A program made the position numbers and the translations under genes. This document shows positions 26,095-36,949 of a stretch of DNA of 54,322 bases, piece by piece. The DNA comes from Blastocatellia bacterium (GTDB taxonomy: Bacteria > Acidobacteriota > Blastocatellia > HR10 > J050), in NCBI GenBank assembly GCA_025054955.1, contig JANWZE010000044.1:1-54322 (forward strand). Direction: 5' to 3'. Each line of letters starts with the position of its first letter. Within the stretch, counting starts at the first letter, position 1. The notes under the pieces were generated by a model. It had not been told where the DNA came from and made no database searches. It was given only the letters and a program-made list of their open reading frames with translations.

Positions 26095-27345
26095 ATGGAA
26101 AAGAAACCGTTTGTCGCTGCGATTCTGGCAGTCGGCTCGGAGCTGCTGACGCCATTCCGCACGGATACGAATTCGCTTTATTTAACCGAACAATTGAATA
26201 GCCTCGGCATTGACGTCAAGCTGAAGATGGTCGTTGGCGACGAGTTGGAGCGCATTGTCGAGTGTGTGCGTGTGGCCACACAATCGGCTGACCTTATCAT
26301 CGCAACCGGCGGCCTCGGTCCGACCGAAGATGACCTGACACGCGAGGCGTTCGCTGCTGTGTTGGGGCGCAAGCTGATTCGGAGTGAAGAGCTGTTGCAA
26401 GGCCTGCGTGCACGATTCGCCAGATATGGTTTCAGGATGACGCCCAATAACGAACGGCAAGCGGACGTGATCGAGGGCGCAGAAATTTTGCCCAATGCGC
26501 GCGGCTCGGCTCCGGGCCAGTTTATTGAGGATGGCAATACCGTGATGGTTTTGTTGCCAGGACCGCCCGGCGAGATGATGACGATGTTCGAGCGCGAAGC
26601 CCTACCTCGCTTGCGCCAACGGTACCGGGGCTTTTTCATGGCTCGTCGCCAACTGCGCGTCGGCGGGCTGACTGAATCGGCAATGGATAACATGATCGCG
26701 CCGATTTACCGAGCATACAGCAATCCAACGACAACGGTTCTGTCGAGCTTGACCGGCTTGGAAGTGCATCTGACGGCGACCGGTTCAACGATGGAGGAAG
26801 CCCAGTCGTTGATCAACGAGTTATCCGCCAAGCTCGAAGAGAAGCTCGGCGCAAACGTCGTCTCCACCGATGGCGCGTCACTGGAGCAAGTCATTAAGCA
26901 GTTGTGTGTGGCGCGTGGTTACACGGTGGCGCTGGCCGAAAGCTGTACGGGCGGCCTGATTGCCAAACGATTGACCGACGTGCCAGGCAGTTCTGCCTAC
27001 TTCATCGGCGGCGTAGTGGCCTATGCCAATCAGGTCAAGGTAGAGTGGCTCGATGTCCCTGCCACGCTGATTGAAACTCACGGAGCGGTCAGCGCACAAG
27101 TCGCCGAAGCAATGGCGCAAGGCGTCCAACACAAGATGGGCGCTACCATCGGACTGGCCGTGACGGGCATCGCCGGGCCTGAAGGCGGAACAGCAGAAAA
27201 GCCCGTCGGACTGGTCTACATCGGCCTTGCGCTGAAGGATCGGGTTGAGCATAAAGAGCTGCGCATCCCCGGCGACCGCGAGCGCGTCAGAGAATTGACG
27301 ACAACATTTGCCCTGGATTGGCTTCGCCGCACGCTCATCGGTTGA
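26095..27345 (+). CDS. cinA: CinA: competence/damage-inducible protein, nicotinamide-nucleotide amidohydrolase
   Basis: A 416-residue two-domain protein. The N-terminal molybdopterin-binding-like (COG1058) domain has the motifs GSELLTPFRTDTNS and TGGLGPTEDDLTREA and acts as an ADP-ribose pyrophosphatase in relatives. The C-terminal CinA domain has ALAESCTGGLIAKRLTDVPG and GIAGPEGGTAEKPVGLVYIG, the NMN deamidase part of the pyridine-nucleotide salvage cycle. I start at ATG 26095 rather than the in-frame TTG at 26080, which overlaps the pgpA end. The spacing to pgpA is then 7 nt. Confidence 0.95.
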   Translation: MEKKPFVAAILAVGSELLTPFRTDTNSLYLTEQLNSLGIDVKLKMVVGDELERIVECVRVATQSADLIIATGGLGPTEDDLTREAFAAVLGRKLIRSEELLQGLRARFARYGFRMTPNNERQADVIEGAEILPNARGSAPGQFIEDGNTVMVLLPGPPGEMMTMFEREALPRLRQRYRGFFMARRQLRVGGLTESAMDNMIAPIYRAYSNPTTTVLSSLTGLEVHLTATGSTMEEAQSLINELSAKLEEKLGANVVSTDGASLEQVIKQLCVARGYTVALAESCTGGLIAKRLTDVPGSSAYFIGGVVAYANQVKVEWLDVPATLIETHGAVSAQVAEAMAQGVQHKMGATIGLAVTGIAGPEGGTAEKPVGLVYIGLALKDRVEHKELRIPGDRERVRELTTTFALDWLRRTLIG

Positions 27346-27663
27346 TCTCTCAACCGTTCGATCAGCTCTGGGTCGAACAACGCTGTCACGGTATATCTAT
27401 CACCCAGGTGTTAGATAAACTCAAATGAGCTAACGCGCGCTTGCGACGGCGCAGGCACGATCCTGCGAGTGAGAATGTCGGACGGAGAAAGCGCCGCCGA
27501 TGATGACCAGCACCAGCGTCGCAGTTTTCTCTTGGCAAGACCGTTCAACCTCGATTCAAACGCCGCACCACGGCTTCATTATGTGGATTGAAGATGTGAA
27601 TCATTGCTTGGTGGTTCATATCCTTCAATCCCTTTCGCTTCTGAAACAACACCTCAGAAAAAG

Positions 27664-27695
27664 GGCACAGGCAGGAATGTCTGTGCCACATTCTC
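27664..27695 (-). repeat. Palindromic repeat family A, single copy
   Basis: GGCACAGGCA (27664-27673) and TGTCTGTGCC (27678-27687) form a 10-bp hairpin with one G-U pair and a GGAA loop, followed by ACATTCTCA. Read on the reverse strand it gives TGAGAATGTGGCACAG and so on, matching the units after selD and at 40819-40850. Confidence 0.85.
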
Positions 27696-27706
27696 AAGGG
27701 ATGAAA

Positions 27707-27735
27707 TGGTCAGAATAGAAGCCTTATGTTACAAT
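27707..27735 (+). promoter_or_regulatory. Possible recF promoter giving a nearly leaderless mRNA
   Basis: TGGTCA (27707-27712), 17 nt, TACAAT (27730-27735). The predicted transcription start would fall within a few bases of the ATG at 27745, and no Shine-Dalgarno sequence precedes that ATG. This is a by-eye match only. Confidence 0.3.
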
Positions 27736-27744
27736 GCAGCCAAA

Positions 27745-28851
27745 ATGATTATTACCAAACTGCAAGCGCAGTGCTTCCGCAATATCGTGCAGGATGAATT
27801 CGAGCCGTCCAGCCGGTTAAACATCCTGTATGGCTCCAATGCGCAAGGCAAAACCAATTGGTTGGAAGCGATTCATCTGTTAGCTACAACGACGTCGTTT
27901 CGCACGGCGCGGTTGAGCGAGACGCTGTTGCATAATCAACAGGAAGCCATTCTACGGGCGCAGGTCCGGCAACATGAGTTAGAAAAGCAGTTGGCCATAC
28001 AGTTGACGCCGCGATCCAAAGCGTTATTCGTCAACGGCAAGCGTGAGCCGTCCAGCCGGTATTTGTCTCACCTGACCGTTTTCATCTGCTCGTTGGAGCA
28101 GATGAACGTCATTCGTGGCGAGCCGGAGCATCGTCGCCACTTTCTTGATCAGGGAGCGATGAGCGTGGACCCGACCTACGCGCATGTGCTGGGGACCTAC
28201 AATCGAATCATCAAACAGAAAAATCATCTGCTCCGCCAAATCGCCCAAGGAAGCCGTTCATCGTCGCTGATTGAACAACTTCACGTTTGGAATCAGCAGC
28301 TCATTCAATACGGCACGAAAATACACCACGCCAGAACCGATTACACCCAAAAGCTACAACAAGCATTGCATGGTCACCTGTTCGGACAAGAACAGATCAA
28401 TGTTCGATACAGATCATCGCTGGAAGGGCACGGTCAGTTGAACCAGTATGCTGGGTTGCTGAGCGAGCGCCTGAAGCTCAGATGGGATGCAGAGCTGGCC
28501 GTCGGCTATGCGCTGGTCGGGCCTCATCGTGACGATCTGGAAATCCGGTTTGATGGTCGCGATGTGCGTCGTTTTGCAAGCGCCGGGCAGCAGCGTAGCG
28601 CATTGTTAATACTTGATTTAGCTCGTATTTCCGTGTACAATGCCTTATCTCATGAATACCCGGTTTTCTTGGTGGATGATGTTGACGCAGAATTGGACCG
28701 ACGGCGAATTGACGTGTTACTGGATTACCTCTCCGACAAGACGCAGACATTCCTCACAACCTCCAAAAGGGAGATCGCCACGAGCTACTTTGGTCGCGCC
28801 GACGTGTTTCGGGTTGAGGATGGGCGGATAATCGTCGAGTCGAACGCCTAG
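27745..28851 (+). CDS. recF: DNA replication and repair protein RecF
   Basis: A 368-residue SMC-like ATPase that binds gapped DNA and helps load RecA through RecOR. Walker A is GSNAQGKTN (about 30-38). The C-terminal signature region is SAGQQRSALLILDLAR, followed by the Walker B motif FLVDDVDAELD. The start MIITKLQAQCFRN at 27745 is the family-typical N-terminus; an in-frame ATG at 27706 would add 13 unrelated residues. gyrB follows after 48 nt, the common recF-gyrB order, although dnaN is absent upstream. Confidence 0.95.
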   Translation: MIITKLQAQCFRNIVQDEFEPSSRLNILYGSNAQGKTNWLEAIHLLATTTSFRTARLSETLLHNQQEAILRAQVRQHELEKQLAIQLTPRSKALFVNGKREPSSRYLSHLTVFICSLEQMNVIRGEPEHRRHFLDQGAMSVDPTYAHVLGTYNRIIKQKNHLLRQIAQGSRSSSLIEQLHVWNQQLIQYGTKIHHARTDYTQKLQQALHGHLFGQEQINVRYRSSLEGHGQLNQYAGLLSERLKLRWDAELAVGYALVGPHRDDLEIRFDGRDVRRFASAGQQRSALLILDLARISVYNALSHEYPVFLVDDVDAELDRRRIDVLLDYLSDKTQTFLTTSKREIATSYFGRADVFRVEDGRIIVESNA

Positions 28852-28878
28852 CCAGTGAGCAAGCGGTCGAAAGAATGA

Positions 28879-31503
<2,625 letters not shown>

Positions 31504-31536
31504 TCTGGAGGGCGCAGAGCTTGGGCGTTTCGGCAA

Positions 31537-31574
31537 AGCAGCACGCCTTGGATGTGAGGAACCTCGATATTTGA
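31537..31574 (+). repeat. 38-bp direct repeat, copy downstream of gyrB
   Basis: Exact copy of the final 38 bp of gyrB, located in the gap before the permease gene. It is not in an extended reading frame, so it is a noncoding duplicate. Confidence 0.95.
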
Positions 31575-31717
31575 GCCCCACACGTAACCAGCTACTTCGA
31601 TAGATCAGCCGCGCCGGAGACGAACGTCTCTGGCGCGCAAATCCTTTTGACATTGCCAGCAAGCTTCGTTATCGTCTGCCCTCCAAATTTACTGCTCGGG
31701 GAGGTGGAAGATCAGTC

Positions 31718-33187
31718 ATGAGCAATCTCTTTCGAACCAAGTCGGTTGATATGATATTGGCTCAAAGCGAAGCTGGCGAACGGCATTTGAAGAAGGCGCT
31801 CGGCGCGTGGGACCTCACGGCGCTGGGCGTCGGCGCGATCATCGGCGCCGGTATTTTTGCTCTGACCGGAACGGCTGCGGCAGGCGATGCGCTGCGACCG
31901 GGCGCTGGGCCAGGCCTCATTGTGTCATTCATTATCACCGGCATCACCTGTGGCCTCTGCGCACTCTGCTATGCTGAGTTTGCCTCGCTCATTCCCATAT
32001 CTGGCAGCGCCTATACGTATGCCTATGCGACACTCGGCGAATTGATCGCGTGGATCATCGGGTGGGATTTGATCCTCGAATATGCTGTTGGCAATATCGG
32101 CGTGGCGATTAGTTGGTCTGGATACTTCATGGAGCTGCTGCGTGGCTTTGGTCTAGATGCCTCTGGGTGGCGATGGCTCACGACCAGTTACAACATAGGA
32201 CTCCAGAATCCTGAGATCGTCAGCCAAGCGCCTCACCTGTTTGGTATTCCCATCATCTTCAATCTGCCGGCATTTTTGGTGGTGATGTTGATCACCGTGT
32301 TGCTCGTCATCGGCATTAAAGAGAGCGCCCGTTTCAATGCCGTCATGGTTGTTCTCAAGCTGGTCATCCTGCTGTTTTTCATTGTCGTCGGCGCGATGTA
32401 CGTCAAACCGGATAACTGGACGCCGTTTGCGCCCAATGGTTGGTCCGGCATCATGACCGGCGCGGCGCTCGTCTTTTTCGCTTATATCGGATTTGATGCG
32501 ATCTCAACCACAGCCGAGGAAGCGCGAAATCCGCAGCGCGATTTGCCGCTTGGCATGATGGCATCGCTGGCGATTTGTACGTTGCTGTACGTTGCCACGG
32601 CCGCCGTGCTGACGGGGCTCATCCCTTACACGGAATTGAACGTGCCCGAACCATTGACCAAGGCGCTGAATCATTTGGATCTGGATTGGGCCGCAGGCAT
32701 AGTTGCATTTGGCGCCGTTGTTGCAACCACAGCCGTGCTGTTGGTCTTTCAACTCGGGCAGCCGCGCATTTTCTTCTCGATGTCCCGCGATGGGCTGCTG
32801 CCGCAGAAATTCGCTGAGGTGCACCCGCGCTATCAAACGCCGTACATGCCCACAATTTTGACGGGCGTGTTCGTCGCGGTGTTAGCCGGCGTTGCCGACA
32901 TCGCAGCGGCAGCCGACTTGACGAACATCGGCACGCTGTTCGCCTTCGTATTGGTGTGCGCTGGTGTGATTGTGTTGCGCTACAAAGACCCTGATCGTCC
33001 TCGCCCGTTTCGTTGTCCTGGGGTTCCATTTGTGCCATTGCTGGGAATCATCAGTTGTCTCTACTTGATGATCAGTTTGCCATGGGCAACGTGGGTTCGG
33101 TTTGGTGTGTGGATGGGCATCGGCCTGGCGATCTATTTCCTCTACGGCTATCGGCGCAGCCGGCTGCGTGAATCCAATGGCAGTTGA
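31718..33187 (+). CDS. Amino acid permease, APC superfamily (cationic amino acid transporter type)
   Basis: A 489-residue polytopic inner-membrane protein with about 12 hydrophobic segments. The first helix carries the APC substrate-binding signature GVGAIIGAGIFALTG. Helix 6 (FFAYIGFDAISTTAEEARNP) and the loop SMSRDGLLPQKFAEVHPRYQTPYMPT are typical of the CAT/YfnA group that imports cationic or other amino acids by proton symport. Exact substrate specificity cannot be given. A good ribosome site (GGGGAGGTGG, 31698-31707) precedes ATG 31718. The gene is convergent with the polymerase. Confidence 0.93.
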   Translation: MSNLFRTKSVDMILAQSEAGERHLKKALGAWDLTALGVGAIIGAGIFALTGTAAAGDALRPGAGPGLIVSFIITGITCGLCALCYAEFASLIPISGSAYTYAYATLGELIAWIIGWDLILEYAVGNIGVAISWSGYFMELLRGFGLDASGWRWLTTSYNIGLQNPEIVSQAPHLFGIPIIFNLPAFLVVMLITVLLVIGIKESARFNAVMVVLKLVILLFFIVVGAMYVKPDNWTPFAPNGWSGIMTGAALVFFAYIGFDAISTTAEEARNPQRDLPLGMMASLAICTLLYVATAAVLTGLIPYTELNVPEPLTKALNHLDLDWAAGIVAFGAVVATTAVLLVFQLGQPRIFFSMSRDGLLPQKFAEVHPRYQTPYMPTILTGVFVAVLAGVADIAAAADLTNIGTLFAFVLVCAGVIVLRYKDPDRPRPFRCPGVPFVPLLGIISCLYLMISLPWATWVRFGVWMGIGLAIYFLYGYRRSRLRESNGS

Positions 33188-33241
33188 GCTGTGTTGATCC
33201 AACGCTGACCGGTTTGGGCTCTGGTCGGGTTTGCGGCCTGT

Positions 33242-34981
33242 CTACTTGGTCCAATCGTGGCCGATATGGACGTCCACATGCACGGGGACGGCGCTGATGA
33301 ATTCTTGAGCGGCAGCAACCATGCGGTCATAAACCAGCTCAGCGACTTCTTGCGCGACCGTTTGGTCAACTTCGATCACCAGTTCGTCGTGAACTGAATT
33401 GACGATGTGAGCGTCAAACGGCTTCAGCGCGTCATACACAACCCGCATGGCCCGTTTGAGCATGTCAGCTTGACAGCCCTGAATCGGTGCATTTTTGCCG
33501 AGGCGTTGAACGGTGGCCACCTGCTCGCGGTCGCGCGGGTCGAAGCGAAAGTTCCATAATCGCCCTCGCGGCGTTCGACTGTGGCCGACGGCGACGGCTG
33601 TATCTGCCGCCGCTCGCAGCCACTGGGCGACGCCGCGATAAATCTCAAAGTAGCGATTCATCAGTCGCTCCGCTTCGATCACTGATGTTTGTATCTGGGC
33701 AGCCAATCCTGCCGCGCCCATGCCGTACATGAGCCCATAGTTAATCACCTTGGCAGTGGCTCGTTGCTCTTTGGTGACTTGATCAAGCGGCACGTTAAAC
33801 ATGAGACTGGCCGTCGCGCGGTGCAGGTCTACGTCCTGATGAAACGCCTCCAGCAGTTTCGGATCACGGGAAAGCTCGGCCAGAATACATAACTCGATTT
33901 GCGAATAATCAGCGACGATCAACCGCCGGCCTGGCGGCGCGCTGAAGCATGCTCGCACATCGGGTATGTTAGGAATTTGCTGAAGATTGGGATCGCTGCA
34001 GGCGAAACGCCCTGTCGGCGTGCCGATTTGACGAAAATCGGCATGAATGCGGCCGGTCACCGGATGAATATGTTCGGCCAACCGTCCATACGTGCTGAGG
34101 AATTTCTGCGCATGGCGATACTCAATGAGTTGAGCAATAACTGCATGCTCGGCGATATGGGATTCCAATTCCCATTCACGCGTGCTATGAATGGAAATCC
34201 CCAGATGGGCTAGTGCTTCTTGAACCTGCTGGGCGCTGCTCAGGTTGATGTCGGCCTCGCCAAACAAGTCTATTTGCGAGCCGGTTGCAGCGAGTGTTTG
34301 TTTGATCTCGGTCTCCAGTTGGCGGCATTTTTTCTCATAGCGGTTGACCAAGCGTTGCCATTGCTGAGCGTCCAGATGCATGCCGGCTAGCTCCATGGCG
34401 GCCGTTGGCAGCACGCAATCGAATTCCAGTTTGGCAACGTCAACGAGTTGCAGCGATTTGATCTTTTCAATCAACGCCTGTCGTAGTGGCAGCAGCACGG
34501 CAACATCTTCAGCCGCATAGTTGAGCATCGCTGGTGTCAACTGGCCCGACCAGTCGCTGGCGCGCAGTGACTTGTCTAGCTGACGATTCAAGTAGTGCGA
34601 GGCAAGTTCGGCCAAGCTGTGCCGTTGAGTCGTGTCGCCCGCGCCAATGAGTTGAGCGGCCAGCATTGTGTCGAACAGGCCGTTCAGTTCAATGCCGAAG
34701 TGATGCCGGAGCATCTTGGCATCGAATTTGGCGTTATGGAGGATTTTCGTGGGGCGTTCGGCTTCAAGCAGCAGTTTGACCGGCGCCAACGCATCGGCGG
34801 GTAACTGAAAGAGGTCAATGAGGCACACACGCTCAGGCGTCGCCAACTGCAGCAGTCTGACCCGCGCCCGGAAGGGGTCTAGCTCGGTCGTCTCGGTATC
34901 AACCGCGATCGCCCGTTGATTGGCCAGATGCTGGACCACTTCAGCGACGGCCGCAGGCGTGCTGAGCAGTTGATACGCCAT
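33242..34981 (-). CDS. Family A DNA polymerase with 3'-5' exonuclease, no 5' nuclease domain
   Basis: A protein of about 579 residues corresponding to the Klenow portion of DNA polymerase I. The N-terminal DEDD exonuclease is intact: DTET (28-31), HNAKFDAKML (Asp87) and YAAEDVAVLL. The polymerase palm and fingers are intact: motif A VADYSQIELC near 354, motif B RATAKVINYGLMYG near 407, motif C VHDELVIEV near 530. The 5'-flap nuclease domain of classical PolA (about 300 residues) is missing, and no separate flap nuclease lies beside it. ATG 34981 is preferred over GTG 34999. It follows the FmdB-like gene on the same strand, with a structured spacer between them. It could be the sole PolA of the organism or an accessory enzyme. 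Confidence 0.93.
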   Translation of the reverse strand: MAYQLLSTPAAVAEVVQHLANQRAIAVDTETTELDPFRARVRLLQLATPERVCLIDLFQLPADALAPVKLLLEAERPTKILHNAKFDAKMLRHHFGIELNGLFDTMLAAQLIGAGDTTQRHSLAELASHYLNRQLDKSLRASDWSGQLTPAMLNYAAEDVAVLLPLRQALIEKIKSLQLVDVAKLEFDCVLPTAAMELAGMHLDAQQWQRLVNRYEKKCRQLETEIKQTLAATGSQIDLFGEADINLSSAQQVQEALAHLGISIHSTREWELESHIAEHAVIAQLIEYRHAQKFLSTYGRLAEHIHPVTGRIHADFRQIGTPTGRFACSDPNLQQIPNIPDVRACFSAPPGRRLIVADYSQIELCILAELSRDPKLLEAFHQDVDLHRATASLMFNVPLDQVTKEQRATAKVINYGLMYGMGAAGLAAQIQTSVIEAERLMNRYFEIYRGVAQWLRAAADTAVAVGHSRTPRGRLWNFRFDPRDREQVATVQRLGKNAPIQGCQADMLKRAMRVVYDALKPFDAHIVNSVHDELVIEVDQTVAQEVAELVYDRMVAAAQEFISAVPVHVDVHIGHDWTK

Positions 34982-35014
34982 GATCAGCCCGTGTGCCACT
35001 CAAGCTTTCCTGTC

Positions 35015-35081
35015 GGCTTTTGGCTTAGCCAATCGGGGTCTTTGGCCTCGCGGCCCAGACCAGCGCCGCAGACCAAAAGCC
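35015..35081. other. Nested inverted repeat between fmdB-like gene and polymerase
   Basis: Outer arms GGCTTTTGG (35015-35023) and CCAAAAGCC (35073-35081) enclose a second stem GGTCT / AGACC (35037-35041 and 35057-35061), which in turn encloses GGCC-TCGC-GGCC (35044-35055). The transcript of the reverse operon would carry this compact structure just before the polymerase start. No U-run follows, so a simple intrinsic terminator is not obvious. Confidence 0.6.
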
Positions 35082-35091
35082 TAACGGAGGG

Positions 35092-35256
35092 CTAGCTCTT
35101 TTTCGACGTGATAGCATAAAACGCCGCCAGCTCTCGTTCCACCTTACTGCTTCCACATTTGGGACACTTCACCTTCTTGGTGTCGTGTTCTGCGATCGTC
35201 ATCGTCAAAGAAAATTTCTTATGGCACTTGGTGCAACGATATTCATAAACTGGCAT
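35092..35256 (-). CDS. FmdB-family zinc ribbon protein, 54 residues
   Basis: A short gene that length filters easily miss. It begins MPVYEYRCTKCHKKFSLTMT, the classic FmdB/Zn-ribbon start, and has a second knuckle KCPKCGSSKVERELAAFYA, giving C-x2-C...C-x2-C for one zinc. A GGAGG ribosome site lies about 8 nt upstream of the ATG at 35256. FmdB-type small proteins are widespread and suspected to be regulatory or nucleic-acid-binding; the function is not established. It is on the same strand as, and upstream of, the family A polymerase. Confidence 0.93.
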   Translation of the reverse strand: MPVYEYRCTKCHKKFSLTMTIAEHDTKKVKCPKCGSSKVERELAAFYAITSKKS

Positions 35257-35374
35257 AGGTGTTTGTCCTCCATACAGTGAATTAAAATGATAATTTTGAC
35301 GGGTTAATGATAGCAGATTTCATCGTTTTGGGGATACGTTGACAGGCCAGAAGGGCTGTGGTTTGATATGACGC

Positions 35375-35863
35375 ATGCAGCAACCGGACGATTACGAAAA
35401 GGTCATGGCCCGCGCGATGAAACTGTTGTCAGTGAAATCGCGCACGGTGGCTGAATTGCGCGAGAAATTATTAGCCCGGGCTGTCAGTGAGCAGGTTGTT
35501 GACCAAGTGATTGCGCAACTGAAAGCATGGCGGTATCTGGATGACGAGCAATTTGCTGCCGATTATAGTGCCTCGCGTTTGCATGAGCGACCGCTTGGCC
35601 GCCGCCGATTACGCTGGGAGTTAGCCCATAGGAAAGTTCCCCAGCCGATTATTGAGGCCGCCGTCAGTGACGCCTACCAACAATCGAGTGAAGAAGAATT
35701 GATTGACCGTGCCATTGCTAAGCGCCTTCGCGTGCGAGGCCGCCCGCGTGACCGTCAAGAAGCCAAAAGCCTATTCGATTATCTCATACGACTGGGTTTT
35801 GCGCCCGAACTTGTCCGTCGTAAGGTTGAGGCAGTCTGCCAGACGCCGCTCGATCAAGATTAA
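35375..35863 (+). CDS. recX: Regulatory protein RecX
   Basis: A 162-residue all-helical protein with the three-helix RecX repeats: AMKLLSVKSRTVAELREKLL, then VIAQLKAWRYLDDEQFAADY, the RLHERPLGRRRLRWELAHRKV region, and a last repeat (FDYLIRLGFAPELVRRKVEA). RecX binds the RecA filament and limits its activity. recA is not next to it. An in-frame ATG at 35405 with a nearby AAAAGG is an alternative start. It is convergent with lemA. Confidence 0.92.
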   Translation: MQQPDDYEKVMARAMKLLSVKSRTVAELREKLLARAVSEQVVDQVIAQLKAWRYLDDEQFAADYSASRLHERPLGRRRLRWELAHRKVPQPIIEAAVSDAYQQSSEEELIDRAIAKRLRVRGRPRDRQEAKSLFDYLIRLGFAPELVRRKVEAVCQTPLDQD

Positions 35864-35870
35864 GTCCGTC

Positions 35871-35929
35871 TGCCCGCTGAGTGCTCAACATGCTCAGCAG
35901 GGCATGGTCACTCATGAGGTTGACCATGC
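35871..35929. terminator. Paired hairpins between convergent recX and lemA
   Basis: Hairpin 1: TGCCCGCTGAG (35871-35881) pairs with CTCAGC-A-GGGCA (35893-35904) with one bulged A. Hairpin 2: GCATGGTCA (35902-35910) pairs with TGACCATGC (35921-35929). Both lie between the stops of recX and lemA and could end transcription from either side. There is no strong T-run, so the terminator call is an inference from position and structure. Confidence 0.5.
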
Positions 35930-35933
35930 GCCA

Positions 35934-36584
35934 TTAAAACTGCACAGCCGGAACCTGTTTAGCATCTTCTGTGGCCTTGAAGTAGTCTTGCTCGCGCTTG
36001 AAGCCGAATAAATTGGCCACTAGCACAGTTGGGAACCGAGAGGTTGAAACGTTATACTCTTCGACGATTTGATTGTAGACCCGGCGCTCTTGCGCGATGC
36101 GGTTTTCTGCTCCAGCCAGTTCATCCATCAGCCGGTTGAAGCTCTCGCTCGATCTCAATTGAGGGTACTGTTCGACAAGCGAGAGAACTTGTACGCTCAG
36201 TTGCCGGTCGGCCTGCACTTTTTCGGCGGGCGTTGCCGTCGGGCTGAGCAGCTTGGATCGTGCATCAGCCAGCCGGGTGAAGATTTCGCTTTCCTGTTTA
36301 GTAATGCCTTTGACGGTGGCGACCAAGTTTGGGATCAGGTCGGCACGCCGCTGCATTACATTTTCCACTTGTGACCATTGTTTGCGCACTCGTTCACGTT
36401 TGCTAACTAGGTTGTTGTAGCTCGCGCAGCTCCCCATGGCGAGCACAGCGATGGCTATAGCAGCGATGATCCAGGCAGTGCGCCGGCGCGATTGTTGCTG
36501 GGCCAGCTCCTGTTGTTGGCGATAGTACTCCTGACGGTATGGATCGCGTTGCTTTTCCGGTGCTTGATCGAATAGATCACTCAT
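35934..36584 (-). CDS. LemA family protein
   Basis: A 216-residue protein with one N-terminal membrane helix (TAWIIAAIAIAVLAMGSCAS) preceded by about 35 charged, Gln-rich cytoplasmic residues, then the LemA helical domain: YNNLVSKRERVRKQWSQVEN, VMQRRADLIPNLVATVKGI, YPQLRSSESFNRLMDELAGA, ENRIAQERRVYNQIVEEYN and the terminal FPTVLVANLFGFK. LemA proteins are membrane-anchored helical bundles of unclear function, often beside TPM-domain (YgcG) proteins; none is seen here. It is divergent from the Hfq-like gene. Confidence 0.93.
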   Translation of the reverse strand: MSDLFDQAPEKQRDPYRQEYYRQQQELAQQQSRRRTAWIIAAIAIAVLAMGSCASYNNLVSKRERVRKQWSQVENVMQRRADLIPNLVATVKGITKQESEIFTRLADARSKLLSPTATPAEKVQADRQLSVQVLSLVEQYPQLRSSESFNRLMDELAGAENRIAQERRVYNQIVEEYNVSTSRFPTVLVANLFGFKREQDYFKATEDAKQVPAVQF

Positions 36585-36949
36585 GGCGTTCCTCCATCGT
36601 TTCCTGGGCGTTGTGTGTTAATTTTCCCCTCACCATGTCGGCTCTATTATTACATGATTTGGTCATCATGCAAGGGGAACTTGCCTACCGGATGATTGGC
36701 GAGGCAGTGCTGTCAAGCCGCGCCAACGTCTGGATACCAGACGGTTGGCTGGCCAGTGCCGTCAAGCTGCACCAGCATCTGGAGCGCAGCGGGATGGCCC
36801 GCTCACCTACCAGATGAGTGCCTGAGTCGGGCCCATCGCGGCCAAATCGAAATGCCACTTGCTAACCTGAGGGTCATGAGGTAGTATTAATGCGTAATTT
36901 CTCCCCCAACAAGCTAATTGAGGGTAGAAAATAATCAGGAGGCAGTTCT
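36585..36949. other. Gap between lemA and the Hfq-like gene
   Basis: A divergent intergenic region of about 365 bases. It contains an inverted repeat (CAACGTCTGG-ATA-CCAGACGGTTG, 36724-36747) whose core recurs in the hairpin-rich stretch 37.8-38.2 kb. The only gene signal is the ribosome site AGGAGG at 36937-36942 that belongs to the next gene. Confidence 0.55.

Larger units (their letters stand above)
27346..27744. other. Gap between cinA and recF
   Basis: About 400 bases without a convincing gene. It holds one copy of palindromic repeat family A (27664-27695) and a weak promoter candidate just before recF. I looked for DnaA boxes because recF and gyrB often adjoin dnaA and dnaN, and saw none; dnaA and dnaN are not here, so there is no evidence for an origin. 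Confidence 0.5.

Noticed and set aside
27346-27744. Replication origin near recF-gyrB
   Set aside because: No DnaA boxes, no AT-rich unwinding region, and dnaA and dnaN are absent from the window.
31504-31717. Remnant mobile element between the duplicated gyrB tails and the permease
   Set aside because: Only 33 bp separate the copies, and no transposase, integrase or terminal inverted repeats are visible; kept only as a duplication.
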